Shown piece after piece: positions 11,601 through 23,600 of a DNA stretch of 25,000 nt (positions within the stretch are counted from its first letter, which is position 1; every line of letters begins with the position of its first letter). The DNA comes from Symbiodinium natans (lineage: Eukaryota; Sar; Dinophyceae; Suessiales; Symbiodiniaceae). The DNA is taken from assembly GCA_905221605.1 (NCBI GenBank), contig CAJNDS010002377.1, forward strand, positions 1-25,000. Reading direction: 5' to 3'. The position numbers and the translations under genes are program-made. The notes below the pieces were generated by a model. That model saw only the letters and a list, made by a program, of their open reading frames with translations. It ran no database searches and had not been told where the DNA came from.

Positions 11601-14600
11601 TCTGCAACATCCGAATTCTCCTCAATCTCAACCCCGTTTCTGTAGCTCAAGTATCCGGTGTCCTTCATCAGGGCCTCTAGCGGCTCAGTGTGGAAACCGA
11701 GCGACTTCAAGGCTTTCCTCTGTTCCTTGTCCAGGCTGGCGTAACCTCTGCTGGCGTAAGTGGATATGGACCAACGCTCTCCCTCGAACGGCATTGTCGC
11801 ATGAGGTTGATCAGGGCCAAAGGCAACTATCTTATGCCTGCTTTCCAACAGTCTACCCGCGCGGCCCTCATACTCTGCATGCTTTCCACGAGCACTCGAG
11901 TCCCTGACCCACAATTCTCCTCCTGTGAAAGGACCTAGGCTTGTGAGCTGGTTCATGGAGCCGGGCAGGTTGTTGGAGTCCTTGTGCAAACTTGCTTCTG
12001 TGTTGAAATTCACCACGAAACTTGACCATCCTTCGGTGGCACCCTTTGCCTTCAGGTACTCGTTCACATACCTCACAAACCATACCTGTTCCATGGTGGC
12101 ATTCGTCAAACCTGCGAACGGTCCATGCGCATAGGCACCCAGGCTGTAGCTTCTCCCGGATTTTGTCGCTTCTCGTTCCCCTTTTCGTTGCTTCATCTTC
12201 GTTGCCCTCAGGATTTCTAAGCAAGTACCTGGCCTGAAATCGCCTCTGTCTAGCGCCTCTTTGGCCATCTGCTCTGCTTGTGACATGGCAATCTCCTCCA
12301 CGGCAAATGCTTCATTGTCTTCGCCCGTCTTATCTATTGCTATCTTAGCATCATCTTCCGAGTCGCTGCTTGAACTCGAACTGGAACTCGAGCTCGCACC
12401 GATTGGGGCATCCTCGGCCTGCTTCACCACGATCTTCCGCTTCTTTGGGTCCTGTGTGCTTCCTGCTTCGGGCGAATCTGGCGGTTGTCTAGACGGCTTG
12501 GGCTTTCGAGGGTCCTCTGAGCTACCTGCTTCGGGCGAGTTTTGCTGCTGTTCTGAGACCTCCAGCGGTTCTCTAGCATCAATAAACCCTTGCTTCCCTC
12601 GAGGCCCTTCTGTCAGACTCTCAGGTAAAATCGGGGTCCCTTTCAACATGCAATGGGACATCACTTCCTCCTCGGACGCAGGACGCAAGGAATGCGCTGA
12701 GCACAAGATGGGAATGCCTGCATGCACCACCCATACCGATTCCGAGTTTTCTTTCCCGATAACCCGCGCTACCGAGCTCCATTTAGTTCCACCAGTCTGC
12801 ATGTCCCGCCTGTACACTACGAAATCGCCAGGCAAATAATCTTCACGGATAGCGACAGCGTTGCGGGTGAGGGCTTTTCGGACTCTTCGGCTGCAATCTA
12901 GATGAATCATCGCACGCTTGGCGTTCATCCTCATCTGATGTCTCTGGGCGAACTCGCTGTCCTTGCTGTGCCTCGCCTCCAAGGCACCCAGGTCTGCCCA
13001 TCCATCCTCATGGGTGAGGGCACCAGGTTCGGTCGGATTGCGGCCTGTGATCCACTGTTGAGGACTATAGCCCCCAGAGTTGACCATAGCATTCTTGATG
13101 GCCACTACCTCTTGCGCAGCCCGCCTGACTTCCGTGATTCCACGCACCGGCGTTTCATGAATCACTTTGCGAACTATGGCCTTGGCTAGGCCACCATGTC
13201 TTTCGACTTTTCCTAGTTGCCATGGAGCCTCAGTAGGAGCATATTTCAGGTCGATTCCTTTCTCTGCGGCCCACTTGGAGAGCAACTCCCGGTTGTGGGT
13301 GCCCCTATCGGCCATTAAGACCTTCGGGGGCTCTTTCGACACTGGGCGCAGAACCTCAAGTTGTTGGAAACCAGAGGCTATGTCGACCATATTCATGCAC
13401 TGAAACCGCTGTTTGTCAGAATCAACCACCTCAAGGATGTCAACTCCAAGTGCATCTCCAACCTGGTACTCCTTCGTTCCAGACCCCACCGGATGTCCTC
13501 TCGGCTTCCCGGATGTTTTGATGCATGTGTCGCATCGTACAAGCTTGGCAGCCTGCACGAATTCCTTTGAAGCACCTCCTGCCTTCAAGATCGCTTCGAG
13601 GGTCCTAGGGGCAGGGTGGTTGAACTGCCTGTGCAATCGACGGATTGCCACTCGGACCTTCTGCGGCAGCTTGCGCCACAGTGCTCTCCTCTCTTGCTCG
13701 TTTTTAGGCACTCCTGGAAGGGGAAGGGATTCTAGCCATGCCCTCTCACGTTCCTCGGGTGTCATGGGCGGCTTCATGGCTTGCTCAACCAATCTCTCCT
13801 GTTCTTCTCTCACCTGTGCTTCTTCAACACCTCCTGAAGATACCCCTTCTAGATCTCCAACACCTCCAGCGATTTCAACATCCGACCCTTCGGGTGTGTC
13901 AGGCTCGTAATCAGGCACATCGTCCAAATCGCCACCTGTGGCTGCAACCATCGCGCTCGACATCATCTCGAGGTACGCTTCATCAGCAATGGTCTTCAAG
14001 AGATCTACGAACTTATGCTGATTTGTGTCCTGATATGCTTTGGGTGTGTAACCATCACCCTCAAACCACACACAGATGTCCTTCCCAATAGTGCGGGCCA
14101 ACGGTCCAACGCACACCATATCCGCATCTCCCTCACACTCATGGGTGTACACTCCACAGTAAGGCATCATGGACATGGGAGACAGGACGCAAACAGTCAC
14201 TCCTGAGGCGTCAGACTCACAAAGCAAATCCATGATGATCTTAGAATCCGGTTCCAAGGCCTTGTACACGATCAGACCTGGCCTGTGTTCGTTGATCTCG
14301 TGGACGAGCCGGGTGATCTTGTAATCCTTCGGCGACATTTGGGAAATTCCGGGACACAAGGGGAACTCTTGGTTGTCATGGATGAGTATCAGGGTAGTCG
14401 CGGGATCTGAGTCTGGGCTGTACGAGGGAATACCAGCAACCATAGCTGTGCATCTATCCATCATGCAAACCGTGCGAACACCAGATCGGTAACTGTTGCG
14501 CTGGGTAGGGTTCATGATTGCTGTGTAGGCCTGCTTCTCTTTTTCATATGCAAGGCTGCTGTGATATGTAGGGTGCTGCACGACCAGGACGAAGTCGGCT

Positions 14601-17600
14601 CCAGAATCGATCTCGGTAGACCCCGCGTCTCCTTCCCGAGATGTCCACGTCCGACCACGCTTCGTGAAGGCCACCTCACTCCAACTCAGAGGATGCATCT
14701 CCCGAGGAACCGCAACAAAACGTGGCAACTGCTTCATATCCATGCCCTTACGGACATCATACAAAACAACACGGATGTTCTGCCGGAAGTTCTCGGCCGT
14801 CTGCAACTCATCTGAAGGACCGCACCAAAGCTCCTGCTTGCAACGGAGAAACTTGCTGCTAATACGCGAGCCCAATGTATCCAACAACTCCGCCAAAATG
14901 CCACGATCCAGCCACGGACCAACCTCGTGGGTGATGTCATGCCTCCAATCATCCGCAATAGCGCCGCTGGTTCGCGGGATCCTCTTCCAAAGCGGTGGTG
15001 GCACACTAGGTTCCGCAGGCAAAATGCGTGGCGTTCGCGACCTCTGCAATGTCTCGCGAGTGCGAGCCTCAGTCCTAGCTGCAGCTCGGCCCCTCACATC
15101 AGCATCGCTGCGAAGCTCAGTTGGCTCCCCTCTCCGAGGGATTGGGTCTCGGCCTCCCTGCAAAGACTGCAGCTCGCTCCTCAGGCGATCGTTCTCCGCA
15201 GCCAGCAGCTCCACGCGCAGCCTCGCGTTCTCGGCCTGCAGGGCAGCTTCTTGCGAGGAAAGATCACGACCCGAGGCTCCCGAGCCCGTGGGCGCTTCTC
15301 GCACGCGGTCCGTACCGCTGTATGCCCCAGGATGCCTCTGCGAAGGCCTGGGCGTCTCCTGCTCCAGGTCGACGACCTCCTGAGATGGCACCGCTCGTCT
15401 CCACGGCCCGTACCATCCAGAGCCCCGCAGCGTCGGCTCATCCCAGCTAACGTGGGTGTAGGCGATGCTGCGTCGCATGTCCTTCATGACCTTAGCGACA
15501 GCTGCAGGAGGATTGGTCGACTCCCAGCGGCCGAAACAGGAGCGCATAGATGCCCAACTGTCATCACGACCAGCGTGTACGATCTCAAAATTGCACTCAG
15601 CATCGAGGATAGCTGTGGTCAGCTCACAAGCGGCCACAGATCGGTGTCTCGCAGCAGTGCAAATAAATAAGATGTACATCGAGGAAGGCCGGGTGCTCTT
15701 AGCTACCCAGGTGCGTAGGCCAGCAAGAGCATTAACCAAAGCCGGGGCATGCGCCACCCGATCCAAAATAGCGGGGCTCTTCCCTATATGGTTCGTGATG
15801 GGTGCCGGGTCGGATACTGCAGCGAGGTCGCAGACGAAACATGAGCCGTTGCTGGGCACCTGGGGCCCGAAAACTGATCTCACCAGCTCGAGCGCGGCCC
15901 GTTTAGCCTCAGAGTCGTACTGCTTATGGCCATCTGCATACGCCTTCCACTGCGATGCCCCACGGAGCCAATAAAAACAGTCGTGCAGTCGTGCGATTAC
16001 CAGCCGGCCTGCTCGCAGCCATATTCGCAGATGTATCAAGACTCGCGGCGTCGGGCAAAAAATCGGAACTCAAGGAACCACCAGATGTCTCAGCTTCGCC
16101 GGGAAAAGTAGTGGATGTCGCAGCAGTATGCAAACGATCGGAACTCACATCCAAAAGATTGCCAGAGCTCGAGGGCTTGTCTGAGCTCACAAGACTCGCA
16201 GGATCAGAGTTCACAGGGCCATCGGTGAAACCAAGCTCTCCACCCTTCAAACGACCCTCAAGGGTTGGGGAATCGTCTTGGGGACGTTCGTTGCATGGTT
16301 CATTCCGATCATCTTGCTTCTCGTGACTCCGTGCCTTCTTGTTCCGGGGTAGCACTATGGGTCCATTCGCTGATGCTGTCGAAAGCTTTCGTACTCCCTT
16401 CGGTAGTACGCTGCGATGCTTCAGACCAGTGCTGAGGTTGATGCATAGGAGATTGCTTCCTTTTGCACGGGCTAGTGGCACATGCATCTCTATGTTGTCT
16501 CTGAGTATCGTGCATGTAAAGTCCCTCATGTTCTTGACCAGTCCAAGCCGACATTGAGCAAATTGGGATAGCAGCAAAGGGGCGTTGTTCGACTCCGGAA
16601 GAACGTGAACATCCAGAAGTCCCGACACCAAATTCCTTCCACTAAGCTCGGGTTCATCCCCTTCATATGTCTTGCCCTTGCCGGAACGGTCAAGGTCGAA
16701 TAACAATATGGAAAAAGGAATGCGTCTCGTACCCAGGGTAGAAGTGGTGGAATCTAACCCGTTAAAGGTCTTGGCCTCCGAACTCATCCATAGAGCCTCA
16801 AACCCCAGGCGGTGTAGCTTCTGCTCTGTGTTACGCATCCATACTCCACCCGCAACGGAGCTATTTGCACCTTCATCAAGCACTGCGTAAATGTCAGGGC
16901 TGGACATCAAATCTACCTCGGGTAGGGTCAAAGCAACCTCGTCATCCTGAAGAACCGCCATGTACCCACTCAAGCTATCTTCATCCATGTCAGACATCGT
17001 GGTCCTTCGTCTCTCGCTTCCCGCAGCTGCTGACATCGAATGACCTGGGAAAGCGCGTGCGCGTGACGGCATGTCGGGGATCTGCGTCGTTGTCGGGGGT
17101 TGTGGTCTCTCCTCTTCTACCACTGCTGCTAGAACACTGTCTTGCACGATTGCATGTAGCGTACCCACCTTGATAGACGGTACTTCCCCTGCACAATCTT
17201 GCGCTACCAACTCATTCTCTACCTGGGTTCGGAGATCATCAAGAACTCTCAGGACTTGAGCGGTACTCAGCTGGGTCTCATTTGTGATGTCTTGGTAGAT
17301 GTTAGATACCAGATCAAACGACTGCGACGTAGCTGATGCGATGCTCTTACCTGTCGTCTCTCTCTGCGCTTTGCTTCTTCTCGTGGCATCTCATCGATGA
17401 AATTTCCGCAATCCTTGCAAAAGACTCTCATCGTCGATCTAGAACTGCCCAATCCGCTCGTATGCTCATGACTGCACTGTGTGATGTCCTTCTTCTCTGG
17501 CTGGGTCTTCTTTATCTTCTCAACATGTCCACAATCCCTGCAAGTCCTCACCGTTACGTACGCATTGGTTCCACGTGTGCTGACGTCCTTACACACCCTG

Positions 17601-20600
17601 CACTTCACCGGGAGTGGAGGATTCGGGGGCTTCTTCTTCGCCGTATAGTGACTGGATGATGCTGGTGCAGACACTTGCGCTCCCTGGCCGGACGGTCCAG
17701 AGGCTTGAGATGGTCCCATACGGTCGAGAGGAATCTCTCGCCTAGTGACCTCTACTGTATCTTCATCGATCTCGTAGTAGTTGCGCACCCAATCCAGATA
17801 TGCTGCAAGATACAACGAAGGCTTCTTCTCCTTGAATCCCCATACCGCATATCCCGGGTACTTCCACGTCACTTCCTCAAACGACAATCCTGTATGTTGC
17901 CCGAACTTGAATCTCTGATTCCCTCCGGGTGGCACAACCTGACTACACAGATCACGTACCTGGGAAGGTGACAGTCTAGGTGCGGCGCTTGACTTCGGCG
18001 TTGCGCCTGCCTTGTAGGCCATCATGGCATGAGGCGTCCCTTGTCCTCCATCGGAAATCACCAGGCAATCCTCATCATCATCGCTAGAATCTGACAGAGT
18101 CGCAATGAAAGCCTGCTTCGGAGGAACCTTGGGCGCTCCGCGTCCCTTGGGGCATTGGGGATCCCCGCTCCAGTGACCTACCTGTCCACACTTCAGGCAC
18201 TTCGATCGGGACTTTATCTCTTGCAGTCTCTTCTTCCTCTCTTCTATGGTCAAGCTAGACTTCACCACAGGGAATCCCTTCTGGCCTTTACTTTTTCCCG
18301 AGCCTTTCTTGCCCTTACCACCAGCCTTTCCCATGATCATGTTAGCGGCTAGCTGAAGTTGAATTGCTTCGGCTGTGGTATCCATGTGGGCTTCATGATC
18401 GCAAGACTCCATCACGTTCAAGGCGGTAGCCACGTCTTCATCCGAGACCTCTTCCACTTGTTCCATCTCGCTACTCTGACTCACCATTGCATGACTAGCT
18501 TCATCGTCATACCAACTCTCCGCCTCATACTGCTCTTCATGTGCGCTAGTGACATAACCCCAGTGTTCTTCTTCTTCTTCATGTGTGTACATCACGTTCT
18601 CAGGCATGCTTCCGGGTATCTCTGCCACGTACGCTTTCCATCCAGGTGAGGCACTTGAAGAGCCGAATCCTTTTCCGAATCCTTTTCCCTTGGGGAAACC
18701 CTTCGTAGTACCTTTCCCTTGATCCTTTCCTTTTCCCTTCGGCCAACTGTCCTGTGACCCAAGGATACGTTGACTGCGTAGGTGAATCAGTCCGTGATGC
18801 TCAATCATGATTTTCGCATAACCTTCAAAGGTATCTATCCCACCGGCACATGCCTTGATCATCAATTGCTGATCTCTAGTCAGACCGCTAAGTTCCAGTA
18901 GCAATTCGGCCCTCAAACTGTCCGAAAGACTAATCCGAGGATCTAGCTGTTGCATGAGCAGCCACCAACGACGGCGCCTGCCTACGTAGCTGACAACAGA
19001 CTCGGTCTGCTGCCTAGCCAAGGGTCCGAACTTGTCCTGACCACTGCGGAACAAAGCCTGAGCTTCCTGTGTACCAAGCGGGAAAACCATCCTCTTTATC
19101 TCATCAATCAGAACTTGAAGTCCATTCTTTTCACCCAACTTGGCAATGCCCAAATCCTTCGCCTTCTGGAAAGCATCACCTCTCAAACCCTCAAGCACTT
19201 TAAGAACTGTTTCCATCCTGCCGTCATCATCTTCTTCTGAATCGCCATCTTGATCGCGGCCACGCTCATCAGCGTCTTCGTGGATGAAACCTTCCATTCC
19301 ATCAAACGACCCTTCCGATCTAGGTCCATGCTCCGACCCTCTCTCTGACGATGCTCCCTTCGGGGTTCTCTCCTTCTTCCCTGTCTTGGGCTTGCTTGAA
19401 GTTGTAAACGACTCATCCTTCTTCTTCTTACGGACTTTCCGGGATCGTTGTTCTTGGGCTGCAATCCGTAACTGTGTTCGGAATTCCCACTCATGGTAGT
19501 CTTCTGGCGATCCTCCGTAGATGAAACTACCATTCTTCGTGACCGTGGGGGCTGCATCGTACACCTTTTGTCGATATCTCAAACCTGCAACTGTCATGAT
19601 CCAAGATACCAACAACCAACTTGCTTCTTGATGTGTCGAACGATCACACCACGCAACCAAGCAATCGTGTCACTACGTCAAATCGATCGTAGCACTCCTC
19701 TCGCAATCAACCAACAATAGTTCGACGTTGCCTCAGCCGATCGGTCAGAGGACTTGGGAAAAATTGTAGTTCGCCTTTCACTCACACACACTCCAACCCA
19801 ATGGGCCCGCCGGAACTGCCTCCAATAAAGGAGCAAGCAAGCTCCGCTACCAGTTTGAACACGGGCGCACACCAGGGACACACTTTTGCCTATAGCTCAA
19901 GGCGCCTGCGATCCAAAACACAGCGGTATGTACGCTATACAAATCATGCTGCTCATTGGGCTTTCCTAAATGTGAGTGTTTGTTACGGCATGTGCTCAAG
20001 CTTTACACAATAAACGAGGAGGTATTCTCACTTCATAAACAAATCATAAAAAAAGAGATGGGGGCGGCAGAAGCAGGGAGCCCTTCATCTCCAAGGAGTG
20101 CATTGGTTTCGGCTTTTTGGTCGGGTTAGGGATTTAGCGAGACGTTCGGGGTGAGGATTCAAGGAAGCTCTGAACCCAGATCCCCGAACCCTATAACTTA
20201 GGGTTTAGGGTTTAGGGTTTAGGGTTTAGAATCCCCTGAACAGCTTCAACCCCAAAAGGGCCCCCCTAAACCTAAACCCTCAACCCTAAACCCCCTCACG
20301 GCAACGGCCAAGACACCGGAAAGTTGAGCCTCCTCGGGTCCAATCCTTCTTCGAGATCTGCCTCGGAGATTTGCAAGAGATCCTGGCGTAGTAGGGGGTT
20401 TAGGATTTCGGGCTTATGTTATACATAAAAATACCGAATCACTGTATAACATTCATGTATATACATATACGCCTATCAATTTCTTTGCCCACTCACTATT
20501 TATCTATGATGATGCCGGTGATGACAAATTATGAGTATCACTCCTGAAAGGCTTTTGGGGCTCAGGGGTTCTACTGAAGTTATAGAGCTTCGGGCTGAGG

Positions 20601-23600
20601 CTTTAAGGCTTTAAGGCTCAGGGTTTGTGGCCGCCTCCTTTCGCGCTTCAGAAGTGCACAATGGGCATGTTCGATGCCTGCAGGGCCGGGCGAGCTTTGA
20701 GAGCTGGTGTGCTAAGTACGTGTTGACAAATCAAAACCCTGGCCCTAACCCTCAAGCGAGACCCGAAAACCCAACAAAGTGAGTGGCCGAGCGGTCAGAC
20801 TAAATCCTTGTTGGGTGACTCCTCCAGCCAGGATCTCATGCAGGACGTGTGGAAGAAGTGAAAACACCTGAGCTTCAAGCTCGAGGTTTCAGGAAGGGTG
20901 ACGGGGTGTGGGGAGGACTGGTTACAGCTCTTTGGGTCCTAGCGTTGATTGTGTTTTTCAGGTTCCTTGTTGAGGATTCTTCTGTAATTGTTTTTGCTTG
21001 GCCGGCCCTCTTCCTCTCGGCGGGAGAAGACCACTGCCCAATTAAGTCGGCAAGGACCCGGTTAGGGTCAAAAGGGCTTTTGGCCTTTCATGGGCTGAAC
21101 TTGCTGAACAGGTACCACTCCCCGCAGCTCTAAAGTGCGAATACTGACTGAGTACTTCCTTGTCTTCTTACATGTTGCAACAGTTCAGGGTGCTCTTCCA
21201 CCAGGCCCCTTGCTGACCCTCCAGCCAGTACGAGGAAGACACGTGAATCGACTGTCCGTGCCTGGTTGTGGATATCTTCTCGGCCAGGAGTGGGTCCAAA
21301 CATATGGAGCAGGTAGCACCTGCTATTGAAGTTCGAAACCCTACACTACCCCCCCCCCCCAACTCTATTTTAACCCTAAGAAACCCTTGCCTGTCCAGTC
21401 TTAGGGCTGCCGCTAGGACGGATCTCTCTTCTTTCGAGTGGTACCAAATGGTACTACACTGGCTTGGGCTTTGGGTTTCAGGATTCGAAGAACTACTCCT
21501 ATTCGTGGGGTATCGGAACGGTCTTGTACGTGCTCTCTGAATGGTACCGAAGATTGGGCCTTACATCCTGAGCCTCAGAATCTGAAGCGAAAAATAGCCG
21601 GAAATAATTGGAGAGCAGCATCTTCAGACTACATAGCCATGAACCTTGAGCATCCAGCTCGTAAGCGAAGGGCCGCATAAATCGAAACCCCTTAATGATG
21701 AAAACCAAAGCCTTCAAGAATGGGGAACAACAAAGCAAAGAAAACACCTTTGCTTCTTTCTCCAACAGGCCTCGTGATGCAGCAGCCCGGTACAGCAGAT
21801 CACTCACAATGCTGAGAGTAGTGATGCCGCAATCTATCGAAACATCCTAAACAACACACCCACAAACGCACAGACAAAACACAAAGAAAGCCAATAGTTG
21901 AAGAACACCATTTCTCAACACAAGAACAAAAAACGAACTAAACCCTAAACCCTAAACGCCCCCCCCCCCCCCCCCCCGGGGGATGCCTGGGGCTTCGACG
22001 ACCTCCCGAGCCACCCGCGTCTGCTGCGCAGCACTGAGCCCGGAGAGCGCCCTGAGCACCGAAGGGGCGCTTTCGGGTTTAGGGTTCAAACTTCGAGGAT
22101 TTTTGCCACCTCCCCCCAGCAGCCTTCGAGGGTTTCGGGCTTAGAGTTTAGCATCTCAAGTCCAAGCATTCACGAGTGAAGCTCCCTTCTCCGGTAGCCA
22201 CCCACCCATTGTATCCCATCACATTATGGAAAGGTTTTCACTTCTCGTTTTAAGCTTGTACTAAGTCCCCAGATCTCTGAAGTAGGTCCAGCGGCACCAA
22301 GCCCGCGAAGCCCTCTACTTGAAGCCCGAAGACCCTTCAATATGCTCCAGCTAATCGTGTCAGCTACAACTACGCCCCATTCCCTACAGCCCTAAATTGA
22401 AACCCTGAACCCTGCACCCTAAACCCTGAGGCCAAAACCCCGGAATCCCCAAAGGCACGGGCCCTAGATCAGCTTCAACACCCAGGACTTGCCTCTGTAA
22501 CTCCCCGAGGCTGCGAGTATGCAGGCTTCGCAGCACCTGTGCAAGTTTAGAATGTCTCGTCTAAGGTTTAGGGATTTAGGTTTCTGGTCCTCGAGGCCAC
22601 GTGATTTACCCGAAAAACCCTTTTTGCAGGTCTCCTCACCACTGCCTGCTTCGCCCTTATTCCCCAAAAACCCGAATCCCCCAACCTCAAACCTGAAATG
22701 CTGCCAAATCGCTGCTTCGGGAAGGAGGTCGCAGGCGCAACACAGCTGCCGCAGCTGCAGCAGAAGGACAAGAGGATTTTGGATCTGCGCCTCTTTTAGG
22801 GCTTCGGACGTAAGACAATTAGGATTTAGGCTTACGATTTTGGGTTGAGAGTTTAAGAGTGAAAGATTTGGGGTTTCGGACATTGTCTTTCTGGATAGCT
22901 GAGGGGGTTTAGAGGATGATGGATAAAATTTCGGATTATTTAGATTCAAGGAGTTTTCGACCCAGTGCCTCCGCCCCTTCCTTGCTGAGGAGCTTCCTTA
23001 CGGCTTCGAGACTAAACCCTAAACCCTAAACCGCGAAACCCTAAGCTCCGCACGGAGACGTTGAGGCTTCAATATGATAATGGCCACTCAGCAGTTCTCT
23101 ACATTCGCGTCCCGTTTAGGGTCCTTGACTACAAAAGCGCCGCCGTCGTTTAAGAACCAAGAAAGGGAACCGAAAGCAGAGACCTACCCATGTTGCTACT
23201 TTGACTGACAGTCTGCTACCTGTATTGTTACTACTATTGTTACCATCTCCACGATGGCAGCAGATTGCATAGGCCTACGTCGGGCCTACGCAGGATTGAC
23301 CAAGCCAAGAGATCAAGTCTGAGTAGGGCACTGCGCTCAATTCGGCTTCAGAGTTTATCCCAACTCAGCAAAGCTTCATGATCAACTCGTGGCAGGTGTT
23401 GTACAGAGCACGCTCCTCCTCGGAGAGTGGAATCCTCTGAACAAAAGCCTGCTTCTCCTGGGTTCTGAGAGCAATTGGTCTAAATAGTTGTGGTTCCTAT
23501 GAAGGTAACAGAAGCCGCCCCCCCCCCCCCCAAAAAAAAAAAAAAAAAAATAAAAAACAAATCATAAACAAAAACAAATCGAAAACAACAAAAGCTACCA

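Larger units (their letters stand above)
9105..20030 (-). mobile_element. full-length Ty1/Copia-type LTR retrotransposon (10.9 kb)
   Basis: Two 177-bp LTRs flank gag, protease, integrase, reverse transcriptase and RNase H frames in Copia order (integrase before RT). The element lies between CTTCA direct repeats. It is roughly twice the usual Copia length because of a long Gag, an N-terminal extension before integrase and an extra domain between integrase and RT. Telomere-like heptads that litter the surrounding DNA are not evident inside it, consistent with a clean insertion. The reading frame is broken or shifted at three places (gag/pro, pro/pol, RT/RNase H), so as read this copy probably cannot make all products unless frameshifting operates. 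Confidence 0.93.
7504..20316 (-). other. intron 11 of the SNF2 gene (12.8 kb) carrying the Copia element
   Basis: Exon 11 ends CCG|GTGTCT and exon 12 starts CCCCAG|GTGCCT; both are phase 0 and the protein continues without loss. Between them lie minisatellites, a CT run, an unassigned open frame and the full-length retrotransposon in the same orientation as the gene. Confidence 0.75.

Noticed and set aside
12261-15670. Several + strand frames of 100-247 codons opposite pol
   Set aside because: They are antisense shadows of the polyprotein, with no recognisable domains.
17344-17352. CAG|GTAAGA as an intron donor ending gag
   Set aside because: The protease frame is open and coding-like straight through this point, so an intron is not needed; kept only as an alternative in the frame-overlap finding.
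20198-20229. A true telomere
   Set aside because: Only four heptads, flanked by unique sequence and gene exons on both sides; interstitial.
20784-20830. tRNA-like start on the + strand (tggccgagcgg, a good A box)
   Set aside because: The D stem does not pair, no B box (ggttcgaatcc type) follows, and the segment lies in intron 9 of the SNF2 gene.
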